Shown here: in pieces, positions 1 to 8,381 of the stretch
Position numbering within the stretch: position 1 is the stretch's first letter
Layout: every line of letters starts with the position of its first letter
DNA from: Chryseobacterium defluvii
GTDB taxonomy: Bacteria > Bacteroidota > Bacteroidia > Flavobacteriales > Weeksellaceae
Assembly: GCF_003634775.1 (NCBI RefSeq)
Contig: NZ_RBXB01000001.1
Coordinates: 806,001-870,000 of the forward strand
Length of the DNA: 64,000 nt
Direction of reading: 5' to 3'
The notes under the pieces: generated by a model
Told to the model about the DNA's origin: nothing
Seen by the model: only the letters and a program-made list of their open reading frames with translations
Databases searched by the model: none
Made by a program: the position numbers and the translations under genes

Positions 1-92
1 AATTCTTCTTGCGATATTTTTTTTTCTGCTCTTAATTTTTTTAGATTATCTCCAAAAGCTCTTATGAAATCAGGATTTCTTACATTGTTCAC
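1..92 (-). CDS. XRE-family helix-turn-helix regulator, N-terminal part only
   Basis: The first 30 codons of a minus-strand gene are visible and the rest lies left of the window. The reading NPDFIRAFGDNLKKLRAEK followed by KISQEE is the classic first helix and turn of an XRE/Cro-type DNA-binding domain. The only usable start in frame is GTG at 90-92; an in-frame stop lies further upstream and no ATG intervenes. Function is inferred from this fragment only: a small cytoplasmic transcription regulator. Its target is unknown. It is divergent from the lipoprotein gene at 238. Confidence 0.72.
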   Translation of the reverse strand, partial: MNNVRNPDFIRAFGDNLKKLRAEKKISQEE

Positions 93-179
93 AAAGCAAA
101 GTTGAGCCTTGATGTAAGAAAAAATAAACTCATATGTGCGCTATTTATTTTTTTTATTATATATTTGGCAAAAATATTT

Positions 180-193
180 TCCCATATTTGGGA
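180..193. promoter_or_regulatory. Small inverted repeat between divergent genes, possible operator
   Basis: TCCCA and TGGGA are separated by four bases, midway between the XRE-like gene and the lipoprotein at 238. Just upstream, TATATTTG at 160-167 fits the flavobacterial -7 box on the plus strand, but no TTG lies at the right distance. An XRE operator is possible. The arms are only 5 bp, so chance is also likely. Confidence 0.25.
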
Positions 194-237
194 GATAAAA
201 AAAAATTTATATTTTTAACAACGAAAAACACAAACTT

Positions 238-1596
238 ATGAGAAAAAATTATCTCAGGCTATTCCTGTTAATAGCCTTCCTGTTTACCGTGTATTCCTGT
301 GTACACGATGAAGTATATTCCGCTGAAAATGCTGCAACGGTGGAATATCATTCCAAAAGCCTCTGGAAAGAGGATGAAAAATACATTAAAAACATCATCA
401 AAATCTACTCTGAGCATGAATCTGAAATAAAAAGGGTAAACGGAGTGCCTCAATGGGATTATGCCATGAGCATGGGAAAGTATGATGAAACTTTTATGGT
501 GGTTCCCATTGTAGAAAACAACAAGGTAGTAAGTACACTCTCCTGTGCAAGGTTTGATAAGAAAGTATATTTCAAATATGAAAATTCAGAAAAAAACAAT
601 GAATTTTTCAACAGCATTATTTTTGGGAAATATACTCAGGTGAAACCTGCGCAGAAACCAGAAAATGATAACACCAGTACCCAAAAAGGCAGCATCTGTG
701 TAACACAAAGCGTATCTTTATGGTACCCGAACAGTGAGACTGATCCTAATTCAGGAGGACACTGGGAGACTAACTACTACACGAATTGCTATTCTTACCT
801 GGATTATTCTGACCCTAGCTGGGAAAGCGGAGGCAGTGGCGGTTTTGATTATGGTGGCGGTGGCGGAAGCACTACCGATCCTAATAATCCTCAGAATCTT
901 ACTCCTTGTGAAAAAACAAAATCAAACCTTAACAAACCGAATGTACAGCAAGGAATAAGTGATGTGAAGGATCAGGCCAAGAAAACGCTTTCTGACATTA
1001 ATGCCGGAGAGATTGGCTTTAAAGAGAAAAAAGATGGCACCATAGTCCCTGCAGATGTTAATGCAAGCCACAAAGTAGTTTTTAATAATGTAACTGATGG
1101 CTATGGAGCCTATCATAACCATACTGCAACTGGAACCCATATGTTTTCGCCGCCGGATATCGCAGATACCTTATTTGGATTTGCCGCAGCACAAAGCGCA
1201 CAAGACGGGGTGGGAAATGCCTATTTTGGTATGATTGCTGCAGAATGGTGTAATTGCCCTCCTGATAATGTACAATATATACACTATGTAATAAATTATG
1301 CGGGAACTGGTACGGAATTGGGAAGTTATGTTTATACGCCTACACAAATGAATAAGTTTGTAACAGATTATCAAAAGCTTGTAAGTAATTTAACAAATAA
1401 ATCTAAGAACGGGTCAACATACATTAAAACTTCAGGAGACCTTAATGAAAAAGGATTGGAAAAATTATTTCTTGAAACATTAAAAATTATGAATTTAAGT
1501 GGAAAGGTAAATCTACAACGAGTAGAGCCCAATGGAACAGTTTATAATGTCGCTGAAGATATTAACGGTATGCCCGTTGGAACACCTTGTCCTTAA
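238..1596 (+). CDS. Lipoprotein with glycine-rich linker and JAMM/Mov34-like metal motif
   Basis: This 452-residue protein has a lipoprotein signal peptide with lipobox VYSC near residue 21, so it is probably anchored in the outer membrane or exposed at the surface. After an N-terminal domain of about 180 residues comes a flexible Gly/Ser linker near residues 200-215. The C-terminal domain carries E258 in EIGF, the pair H293-x-H295, then S304 and D307. This order, Glu then HxH then S-x-x-D, is that of JAMM (JAB1/MPN/Mov34) metalloproteases and of JAB-like toxins, although the spacing from the second His to Asp is one residue longer than the canonical ten. The assignment is inference from the motif only. 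Downstream are two small paralogous lipoproteins in the same direction, which could be partners or immunity-like proteins. It could equally be an ordinary surface lipoprotein of unknown function. Confidence 0.6.
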   Translation: MRKNYLRLFLLIAFLFTVYSCVHDEVYSAENAATVEYHSKSLWKEDEKYIKNIIKIYSEHESEIKRVNGVPQWDYAMSMGKYDETFMVVPIVENNKVVSTLSCARFDKKVYFKYENSEKNNEFFNSIIFGKYTQVKPAQKPENDNTSTQKGSICVTQSVSLWYPNSETDPNSGGHWETNYYTNCYSYLDYSDPSWESGGSGGFDYGGGGGSTTDPNNPQNLTPCEKTKSNLNKPNVQQGISDVKDQAKKTLSDINAGEIGFKEKKDGTIVPADVNASHKVVFNNVTDGYGAYHNHTATGTHMFSPPDIADTLFGFAAAQSAQDGVGNAYFGMIAAEWCNCPPDNVQYIHYVINYAGTGTELGSYVYTPTQMNKFVTDYQKLVSNLTNKSKNGSTYIKTSGDLNEKGLEKLFLETLKIMNLSGKVNLQRVEPNGTVYNVAEDINGMPVGTPCP

Positions 1597-1617
1597 TAAT
1601 CAATTAAAAAAATAAAT

Positions 1618-2190
1618 ATGAATACAATAAAGACAAAAATTTTATTCGCATTAACATTATTTATAATCTTAATGTCTTGTAAAGCGCAAACTTTACCTCT
1701 AAATACTTCCTTTTTAGATATTCCAAATGGTGCTTACGTAAAAGACACTAATAATGAATTAAATCCTTATGTGGGAATCTACAAAACAAGCTTCAATGGT
1801 AATGAAGTTACTTTATTTATTACCAAACAAGAACACAAATTAGAAGAAAGTTCTCAAAAAAATTATTATATGGATGCTTTAGTAATAAAGTATATTGTAA
1901 AAAATTCCTCAGGAATTATTTTGCAAGATACTCAGAATAATAACCTTAATATTGCAGCTTTATACAGTATTGATATTGATTCTGTTGAAAATACTATAAA
2001 TTTTGTTTATACAGGAACAAATTGTAATGTTGGCTTTGGAGGAATTAAATTAAAAAAGATTAACCCAACACAGATTTCTTGGGAATATCGTCCTAATGAT
2101 ATAACTACAACAGCAGATAAATGCCCTCCAACTTTAGACACTACTATTTATCTTCCTGAGACAAAGGATTTAATTTTTACTAAGCAATAA
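1618..2190 (+). CDS. Small lipoprotein, DUF6705-like, first tandem copy
   Basis: A 190-residue protein with a lipoprotein signal (lipobox LMSC, Cys21, followed by KAQ). I recall this type from many Chryseobacterium genomes as DUF6705, a family without known function. The mature part begins TLPLNTSFLDIPNGAYVKD and ends with a conserved PPTLDTTIYLPETKD segment. It is roughly three-quarters identical by eye to the next gene and has the same length, so the pair is a tandem duplication. It starts 21 bp after the upstream lipoprotein and is closed by its own hairpin. Whether the pair protects against, modifies or simply accompanies the upstream JAMM-like lipoprotein cannot be told from sequence. 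Confidence 0.8.
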   Translation: MNTIKTKILFALTLFIILMSCKAQTLPLNTSFLDIPNGAYVKDTNNELNPYVGIYKTSFNGNEVTLFITKQEHKLEESSQKNYYMDALVIKYIVKNSSGIILQDTQNNNLNIAALYSIDIDSVENTINFVYTGTNCNVGFGGIKLKKINPTQISWEYRPNDITTTADKCPPTLDTTIYLPETKDLIFTKQ

Positions 2191-2196
2191 TATAAT

Positions 2197-2214
2197 GCCT
2201 CTTCAGAGGCTTTT
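2197..2214 (+). terminator. Hairpin with short T-run after first DUF6705-like gene
   Basis: GCCTC and GAGGC pair around a short loop and are followed by TTTTA. The same position after the second copy carries a longer version of the hairpin, so gene and hairpin were duplicated as a unit. Confidence 0.6.
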
Positions 2215-2219
2215 ACCAA

Positions 2220-2792
2220 ATGATGAAAAATAAATTAAAATTGCTATTTACATTAGTATTAACTATGAGTTTAGTATCTTGTAAAGCGCAAACTTTACCT
2301 CTTAATACAGCTTTTTCGACTATTCCTAATGGAGCTTACCTTAAAGATACTAATAACGAATTAGCTCCATATATAGGTACTTATAAAGCTAATTTTAATG
2401 GGAATGAAATTACTTTATATATTACCAAACAAGAAAATAAATTAGAAGAAAGTTCCCATAAAAATTATTATATGGATGCCTTAATTGTAAAATATATTGT
2501 GAAAAATTCATCAGGTACTATTTTACAGGACACTCAAAATAATAATACATATAATATTAAACTATATAGCATCAGTACAAGGACTGCTCAAAACGCGGTG
2601 AATCTTGCTTATAGTGGAACGAACTGTAATGTTGGTTGGGGGAAAGTTATACTTAAAAAAATTAATTCAAATCAAATTTCTTGGGAATACAAACCCAATG
2701 ATATTACGACAACAGCAGATAAATGTCCTCCTACTTTAGACACAACAATTTATCTTCCCGAGACAAAGGATTTAATTTTTACAAAACAATAA
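2220..2792 (+). CDS. Small lipoprotein, DUF6705-like, second tandem copy
   Basis: A 190-residue paralogue of the preceding gene with lipobox LVSC and the same KAQTLPLNT start of the mature protein. Divergence is concentrated in the middle (near residues 105-130) and in the signal peptide; the last 30 residues are nearly identical. Two start codons lie next to each other (2220 and 2223) and either may be used. Lipidation and outer-membrane location are inferred from the signal; the function is unknown. Confidence 0.8.
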   Translation: MMKNKLKLLFTLVLTMSLVSCKAQTLPLNTAFSTIPNGAYLKDTNNELAPYIGTYKANFNGNEITLYITKQENKLEESSHKNYYMDALIVKYIVKNSSGTILQDTQNNNTYNIKLYSISTRTAQNAVNLAYSGTNCNVGWGKVILKKINSNQISWEYKPNDITTTADKCPPTLDTTIYLPETKDLIFTKQ

Positions 2793-2795
2793 TAC

Positions 2796-2817
2796 AAAGC
2801 CTCTCCGGAGGCTTTTT
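2796..2817 (+). terminator. Rho-independent terminator after second DUF6705-like gene
   Basis: Arms AAAGCCTC and GAGGCTTT surround a four-base loop and run into TTTTT. Confidence 0.8.
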
Positions 2818-2830
2818 CAAATGATGAAAT

Positions 2831-3991
2831 ATGAGACAAATATTATTTATTTTGACTTTTTTATCTGCTTATTTTAATTCTCAGGTTATAAAAGATTCTG
2901 TTCTGGGAAAACCAAAATATGTAAAAGAATATGTGATTTTTCTGAATGATTCGGGACCCTTTACTTTTATGAAAGGTGATGATGAGTATGGTCATGCTAC
3001 CATAATGAAGCCAAAGAATTTGAGAGAAAGTATGTCGGGTACATGGTTTGGATCAGATTTTTGCAGATACATCAATAATGAGACTTATTATGACAAAAAC
3101 CGAAATATTACAAAAGAAACATGGTATTACAGATCGGGTGAAATTGTTGATGATTATACTTATACATACGATAGTCTGGGGAGACTAATAAATGAAAGGT
3201 CTACTGATAAATATTCTACAACCAACAAGAAGAATATTTATAAGGGCCCAAGTAAAAAAATAAAATTTATAGAATATCGCTCAAAATGGGAAAATGAACC
3301 TGCTAAAATCTATTTTGGGAATCGTGAATTTTATGGCCCATTCTTAGAAACAAAATTTGATACTTTATCAAAAACCGATAGTATTTTTGCTGTAACCGAT
3401 TTCATATGGAAAAAGGTTGGAGAAAATTCTTTTCAAGAAGGAAAAGATTCAATTTTCCGTAAAAAACTTTGTCAGGTTAATTTTTATGACAACGAGTTTC
3501 AAATTAAAGAATCAAAATTCTTCGATTACAAAATTGATCGTTATAACAAAAAACTTTTCCAAAGTGGATATATGAAATACGAACGCGACTCATTAGGAAG
3601 AATTAAAAAAGAAACACAAATTCAGGATGACAAATATCATTATTTTGTATTAGAGAAAGACGGAAAATATCGTGAAGAAATAAAAGATGGAGGTTATGCA
3701 AGTACATCATCAATAATTTATGAATATTATAATGACGGAAACCTTAAAACAAAAACACATTTTTATCAGGGAAATATTTCAAATCAAATTCAGTTTGTAT
3801 ATAAACATAATCAAATAGAAAAACTTTTTTATTTAGACACTTGGGGGAAAAATAAAGAAGATTTAAAACCGACTGAGGTCATATTCAAATACAAATTTGA
3901 TAAGCAAAGAAATTGGACAGAAATTATAAAAAATGTAAATGGAAAGGATTTGTATAAATGGATTAGAAAAATAGAATACTGGGAAAAATAA
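2831..3991 (+). CDS. Exported protein with YD/MORN-like repeats, function unknown
   Basis: A 386-residue protein with an N-terminal hydrophobic signal (cleavage likely after residue 16-18) and no lipobox. The body holds several irregular repeats of the form Y-D-x-L-G-R-L or Y-N-D-G-N-L-K (for example YDSLGRLINE, RDSLGRIKKE, YYNDGNLKTK). This resembles the YD/RHS or toxin-antitoxin-associated MORN-variant repeats of Bacteroidota surface proteins. It is rich in Lys, Tyr and Asp. It closes the same-direction cluster that begins at 238 and follows the preceding hairpin by about 14 bp, so it may be read through from there. No catalytic motif was seen. Confidence 0.6.
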   Translation: MRQILFILTFLSAYFNSQVIKDSVLGKPKYVKEYVIFLNDSGPFTFMKGDDEYGHATIMKPKNLRESMSGTWFGSDFCRYINNETYYDKNRNITKETWYYRSGEIVDDYTYTYDSLGRLINERSTDKYSTTNKKNIYKGPSKKIKFIEYRSKWENEPAKIYFGNREFYGPFLETKFDTLSKTDSIFAVTDFIWKKVGENSFQEGKDSIFRKKLCQVNFYDNEFQIKESKFFDYKIDRYNKKLFQSGYMKYERDSLGRIKKETQIQDDKYHYFVLEKDGKYREEIKDGGYASTSSIIYEYYNDGNLKTKTHFYQGNISNQIQFVYKHNQIEKLFYLDTWGKNKEDLKPTEVIFKYKFDKQRNWTEIIKNVNGKDLYKWIRKIEYWEK

Positions 3992-4010
3992 AACCTCCGG
4001 TTGGAGGTTT
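3991..4010 (+). terminator. Hairpin directly after YD-like gene
   Basis: AAACCTCC and GGAGGTTT pair around a four-base loop, starting at the last base of the stop codon. The T-run is short (TTTCG). Confidence 0.55.
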
Positions 4011-4024
4011 CGCTTCATAGCAAT

Positions 4025-4057
4025 AAAAAACGCCCCGGATTCGGAGCGTTTTTTTAT
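4025..4057. terminator. Bidirectional terminator between plus cluster and ahcY
   Basis: AACGC-C-CCG pairs with CGG-A-GCGTT around GATT, with an A-run on the left and a T-run on the right. It can therefore serve both the plus-strand cluster and the minus-strand ahcY, which ends at 4078. Confidence 0.85.
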
Positions 4058-4077
4058 TTTATTAAGATCAAAAAATA

Positions 4078-5391
4078 TTAGTATCTGTAATATTCAGGTT
4101 TGAATGGCCCGTCCACTGTTACACCAATATATTTAGCTTGTTCTTCAGTCAGTGTTTCAAGTTCAACACCTAATTTCTTAAGGTGAAGAGCTGCTACTTT
4201 TTCATCCAGATGCTTAGGTAAAGTATACACTTTATTTTCGTATTTATCTGAATGCTTCCAAAGTTCGATCTGAGCCAATGTCTGGTTAGAGAAAGAGTTA
4301 GACATTACGAAACTTGGATGTCCTGTTGCACATCCTAAGTTGACCAATCTACCTTCTGCCAAAATGATGATCTCGTTTCCGTCCACGTTGTAAACATCAA
4401 CCTGTGGTTTTACTTCGTATTTTGTAGAACCATAGTTTTCGTTTAACCAGGCCATATCGATTTCATTATCAAAGTGTCCGATGTTACAAACGATCGTTTT
4501 ATCCTTCATTTTCTTGAAATGAGAACCTTGTACAATATTGAAGTTTCCGGTTGTTGTAATAATGATATCTGCATTTTCGATAACAGTATCCAGTTTTTTA
4601 ACTTCGTATCCTTCCATTGCCGCCTGTAGCGCACAGATCGGGTCAATTTCTGTAACCGTAACAATAGAACCGGCTCCTCTGAATGAAGCGGCTGTACCTT
4701 TACCTACATCTCCGAATCCGCAAACAATTACTCTCTTACCGGCTAACATTACGTCTGTAGCTCTTCTGATCGCATCTACCGCAGATTCTCTACATCCGTA
4801 TTTATTATCGAATTTAGATTTCGTTACAGAGTCGTTTACGTTGATAGCAGGCATTACTAAAGTACCGTTCTGCATTCTTTCGTATAATCTGTGTACTCCT
4901 GTAGTAGTTTCTTCAGAAAGACCTTTGATCTCTTTGGTTAATTCCGGGTATTTATCGAAAACCATATTCGTTAAATCCCCACCGTCATCAAGGATCATAT
5001 TCAATGGTTTTCTGTCTTCACCAAAGAATAAAGTCTGTTCAATACACCAATCGAATTCCTCAGCGTTCATACCTTTCCAAGCATAAACCGGGATTCCCGC
5101 AGCCGCAATAGCAGCAGCAGCATGATCCTGTGTAGAGAAAATATTACAAGAAGACCAGGTAACTTCAGCCCCTAAAGCTACTAATGTCTCGATAAGCACA
5201 GCAGTTTGGATCGTCATGTGAAGACATCCTGCGATTCTTGCTCCTTTAAGAGGCTGTTCAGCTCCGTATTCTTCACGGATTGCCATTAAACCAGGCATTT
5301 CAGCTTCAGCAAGAGTGATTTCTTTTCTTCCCCATTCTGCCAGGGAAATATCCTTTACTTTATAAGGAACGTATTGGGTTGTTGTTTCCAT
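4078..5391 (-). CDS. ahcY: S-adenosylhomocysteinase (adenosylhomocysteine hydrolase)
   Basis: This 437-residue cytoplasmic NAD-dependent enzyme splits S-adenosylhomocysteine into homocysteine and adenosine, recycling the by-product of all SAM-dependent methylations. Length is normal for the bacterial form. Visible hallmarks are the substrate region [16 protein letters not shown] near residue 55, [14 protein letters not shown] near 80, the NAD Rossmann motif [17 protein letters not shown] near 225, and the C-terminal KPEYYRY end. The start at 5391 is followed directly by AEWGRKEI-type conserved sequence and lies 13-20 bp after a strong promoter. The gene is monocistronic and divergent from the phosphopantetheinyl transferase. 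Confidence 0.98.
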   Translation of the reverse strand: METTTQYVPYKVKDISLAEWGRKEITLAEAEMPGLMAIREEYGAEQPLKGARIAGCLHMTIQTAVLIETLVALGAEVTWSSCNIFSTQDHAAAAIAAAGIPVYAWKGMNAEEFDWCIEQTLFFGEDRKPLNMILDDGGDLTNMVFDKYPELTKEIKGLSEETTTGVHRLYERMQNGTLVMPAINVNDSVTKSKFDNKYGCRESAVDAIRRATDVMLAGKRVIVCGFGDVGKGTAASFRGAGSIVTVTEIDPICALQAAMEGYEVKKLDTVIENADIIITTTGNFNIVQGSHFKKMKDKTIVCNIGHFDNEIDMAWLNENYGSTKYEVKPQVDVYNVDGNEIIILAEGRLVNLGCATGHPSFVMSNSFSNQTLAQIELWKHSDKYENKVYTLPKHLDEKVAALHLKKLGVELETLTEEQAKYIGVTVDGPFKPEYYRY

Positions 5392-5410
5392 CTATCTGAA
5401 AAATTTTTCG

Positions 5411-5441
5411 CAAATTTACAAACTAAAATCCTGCTGACCAA
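5411..5441 (-). promoter_or_regulatory. Promoter of ahcY
   Basis: On the minus strand the sequence reads TTG (5439-5441), 20 bases, then TAAATTTG (5411-5418). This matches the flavobacterial consensus TTG-N17-23-TAnnTTTG exactly. Transcription should start about 10 bases upstream of the ahcY ATG. Confidence 0.8.
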
Positions 5442-5445
5442 AAAT

Positions 5446-6060
5446 ATGCCCCTTTATCGAGATTTTTCGGATGACAACGCCACCATTCTTGTATGGAAGT
5501 ATGATGAGAATGAAGAATTGGATATTAATGAGCTTTTAGAGCCTGAAAATGTAGAAAAGGTAAGAGATTATCATCCTAAAAAGTTGTTGGAAGTATTAAT
5601 GGTCCGAAAGCTTTTGAAAGGCCTGAAACCGGATTCTAAAATTTTATATAAGGAAAGAGAGCCTTTTTTGTCTCCTAAAGATGCGGAAATATCCATTACC
5701 CATTCTTTTCCTTTTGCAGCCATAGCGATTTCCAACAATAAAATAGGGATTGATATTGAAAAGTTCAACCCCAAAATATTAAGAGTGATCGATAAGTTCA
5801 CTTATGAAAGCGAAAGAGGGTTCATTCCTGAAGATAAAGCAGATACTTTCTATACCATTATCTGGAGTGTAAAAGAGAGTATGTACAAAATCCATCATTC
5901 CAAATACTGGTCTTTAAAAAAGAATTATGAAGTAAAGCCCTTTGAGCTGAAACATCTCCATCATATCCGCTGCAGGGTATACGACGATCAATTTTCAGAT
6001 GAGTTTAAAGCGAGAGTGGAATTTTTTGATGAATACTGCTTTACGATTGTGGAGGAGTAG
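5446..6060 (+). CDS. 4'-phosphopantetheinyl transferase, Sfp-type superfamily
   Basis: A 204-residue cytoplasmic enzyme that transfers the phosphopantetheine arm of CoA to a serine of carrier proteins. The family motifs are present: GIDIEKF with D103 and E105 (magnesium ligands) and WSVKES with W140, K143 and E144. Upstream in-frame codons back to 5374 run into the ahcY start and promoter, so ATG 5446 is chosen. The stop overlaps the convergent FUSC gene by 20 bp. Sfp-type enzymes often serve carrier domains of polyketide, peptide or PUFA-type synthases, and a synthase with two such domains lies at 57772. That link is inference, since the genes are 52 kb apart. Confidence 0.9.
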   Translation: MPLYRDFSDDNATILVWKYDENEELDINELLEPENVEKVRDYHPKKLLEVLMVRKLLKGLKPDSKILYKEREPFLSPKDAEISITHSFPFAAIAISNNKIGIDIEKFNPKILRVIDKFTYESERGFIPEDKADTFYTIIWSVKESMYKIHHSKYWSLKKNYEVKPFELKHLHHIRCRVYDDQFSDEFKARVEFFDEYCFTIVEE

Positions 6061-8305
6061 CCTCAGATTCGTTTCTGTATTTTTCAATTACTTTTCTTTG
6101 CTCTTTTGCGACATCGTAAATAAGTTCCAGGATATCGTGAATATTTTTCAGTTCCGTAAGATGAGAAATCTTATCAGGATCTCTTCTGTCTACAATTTCA
6201 TTTTCCTCAATTTCTGTTTTTCTTTTCAGGAGAAGGTCTTCAATGGAAGAATCTTCCGGTTCCAGCCGGCTTTCCATTTTTAAGGTTTCATTGATTTTTT
6301 CTCCTTCTAAGAGTTTGGACACCTGCATCATTTCGGCTTCAATTTTTCTATCCCAGCCTTCAAAATCAATTTCAGGGAATTTTTTATTATCCTGTGAGTA
6401 TTGAGAGAAAGATGCGGTATAAGCAGTAATAAGATGTGAAGTTGCTACAAATTGGTGTACAACTTCCAGTTTTTTCTGTTGGTTTTTAGGTTCAGAAATC
6501 ATTCTCTGAAAATTATCCGAAAGATTGGCCAAAGCTATGATTGCATTTTTACGTTTTACTTTGTAATCTTCGATATCTGTATTTTCTTTCATGAACTTGG
6601 CAATCACACTCTGGAAATAAACCAGGTTACATTCTGCTGATTTTTTCATGAGATCCAGATTTTGTGTATGCTCCCATACCGGCAATACAATATAGGAAAC
6701 CAGAAAAGCAATAATTCCCGCAATTATTGTATCAACAATTCTATCCCTGAAAATAACATTTACATTTCCCGGACTGAGAAAGTTGAAGCTCAGGAAGACA
6801 TAAATAGTCATGAAAAGAACTGCCCAGAAATATTTTCCTTTCAGCAAACTGAAACATAAAATCATACTCAGCAGCAGGATCGTAAATAAAATCCCATTGA
6901 TATGGATGAAATGCAAAATACCATATGCGATTAAAGCGCCGGCGATCGTTCCATATAAACGGAGGAGATTTCTTTGTTTGGTGATAGAGTAGGCGGGCTT
7001 TAAAATAGCGGTGATCGTAATCAAGATCCAGTAGGTGTGTCCGATCCCTAAAAGCTGAAACAATGAAAACAGATAGCCGATGAATAAAGCGGTAGTAATT
7101 CTTATAGCATGCCTGAAATGGGATGATGATAAAGAAATATTATTTCTTAATACCTTAAAATTCAGTTTTTCTTCATTCGGCATAAACTTTTTAAGGTCCA
7201 ATCCTGTGGAAAGACTTTTGGCCAGCTTTACATCTTGAGAAAAAACTTTGTAGATCTCATTGATTTCCTTGGTAATTTCATTGATACGCATTAAGATCTG
7301 GCGGAGAATCATGAAGTTTTCCAGGTTATCAGAAGACAGTTGCTTATTTCTAAGCTCGAAATAATTATAATTAAGATTTTTAAGTTCAAGCTCCAGATTG
7401 AACATGGGCTTTGCCCGGGTACCACTTTGGAGAGCGATGCCGATATTGGTGATTTCTTCTGAAAGCAGATTAAGGTAATCATGAATGTTAACCAAAATCA
7501 TACTGTCTTCAAAACTTTGCTGAAGTTTCTGGTAATCACTTTCGGAAGTCATTAATTTTTCATGGAGATCCATTGAGTTCAAGAACATCAGCATCAGCAA
7601 ACGGCTGGTTGTTGTAGACTCATTAACGATGGTTCTTGTCTTGAAAACGGTTTCGCGGGTCTCCTCCTGAAGGTTTTTAATGCCTATCTGCTTGGCGATA
7701 ACCTGTGAGGTGAGTTTATCAAAGTCGGGGTTCTTCTGATAATAATTGGCTTTAATCTTTAAAAATTCGGCTAATTGAAGATAATTTTCCCCAATCATCT
7801 GGCTGGCCAGTTTATAGGGCTGGATTGTCGTTACAATGAGGAATACCAATAAAAACCATATACATCCCGAAGTAAAAATCAAAAGGCTTTTGAAGATATT
7901 ACTTCCTGTAAGATGCCCATCAATGAAAATTGCCAGAACGACTAAAGATAAGGACCCTACTGCGGCCAATCGTTGCCCGTAAACACCAATCAGGGAAAAG
8001 AACATTCCGAATACAATAATCTCGAGCAGGACAAGAATTTTAAAATTCATCACGAGACTGGCAATCAGAGCTACGAGAACAAAACAGAAAATAGCAAACG
8101 TTAATGCGTTTCTCCTCCGGATGAAAGGTCCCGGTTGGTCGGTAAGGGCAACGAAGCTGGTCCCGAGAGGAAAAAGAAAATACTCCTTTAGAATTCCGAA
8201 GTGAGCGAGAACTAAGCAGGGCAGAACGGTTGCCAATGTAATCCTGATAGCAGAATATACATATTGGCTGGTGACAAATTTTTTAAGTTCTGCTGAATAA
8301 TTCAT
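6041..8305 (-). CDS. FUSC/YccS-family inner-membrane transporter
   Basis: This 754-residue protein has two hydrophobic blocks of about five to six helices each (near residues 15-165 and 395-545). Each is followed by a long helical cytoplasmic region, the arrangement of the FUSC/YccS/YhfK family related to aromatic-acid exporters (AaeB) and fusaric-acid resistance proteins. The start MNYSAELKKFV is supported by a short leader after the porV terminator. Substrate is unknown; the C-terminal tail is charged and probably cytoplasmic. The 3' end overlaps the convergent transferase gene by 20 bp. Confidence 0.88.
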   Translation of the reverse strand: MNYSAELKKFVTSQYVYSAIRITLATVLPCLVLAHFGILKEYFLFPLGTSFVALTDQPGPFIRRRNALTFAIFCFVLVALIASLVMNFKILVLLEIIVFGMFFSLIGVYGQRLAAVGSLSLVVLAIFIDGHLTGSNIFKSLLIFTSGCIWFLLVFLIVTTIQPYKLASQMIGENYLQLAEFLKIKANYYQKNPDFDKLTSQVIAKQIGIKNLQEETRETVFKTRTIVNESTTTSRLLMLMFLNSMDLHEKLMTSESDYQKLQQSFEDSMILVNIHDYLNLLSEEITNIGIALQSGTRAKPMFNLELELKNLNYNYFELRNKQLSSDNLENFMILRQILMRINEITKEINEIYKVFSQDVKLAKSLSTGLDLKKFMPNEEKLNFKVLRNNISLSSSHFRHAIRITTALFIGYLFSLFQLLGIGHTYWILITITAILKPAYSITKQRNLLRLYGTIAGALIAYGILHFIHINGILFTILLLSMILCFSLLKGKYFWAVLFMTIYVFLSFNFLSPGNVNVIFRDRIVDTIIAGIIAFLVSYIVLPVWEHTQNLDLMKKSAECNLVYFQSVIAKFMKENTDIEDYKVKRKNAIIALANLSDNFQRMISEPKNQQKKLEVVHQFVATSHLITAYTASFSQYSQDNKKFPEIDFEGWDRKIEAEMMQVSKLLEGEKINETLKMESRLEPEDSSIEDLLLKRKTEIEENEIVDRRDPDKISHLTELKNIHDILELIYDVAKEQRKVIEKYRNESEATPPQS

Positions 8306-8329
8306 ACTACAAAAATACTTATTGGAAAT

Positions 8330-8361
8330 AAAAAAAGCCTCATAAAAATGAGACTTTTCTA
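8330..8361 (-). terminator. Terminator of the porU-porV transcript
   Basis: Read on the minus strand, AAGTCTCAT and ATGAGGCTT pair (one G-T pair) and run into a T-tract. It lies just after the porV stop and before the FUSC start. Confidence 0.7.
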
Positions 8362-8381
8362 AACTTTTATATTATGTTTTT

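Noticed and set aside
4538-5086. 182-codon plus-strand frame opposite ahcY
   Set aside because: Lies fully within the very well-supported ahcY gene; the product has no family features and looks like a shadow of ahcY codon bias.
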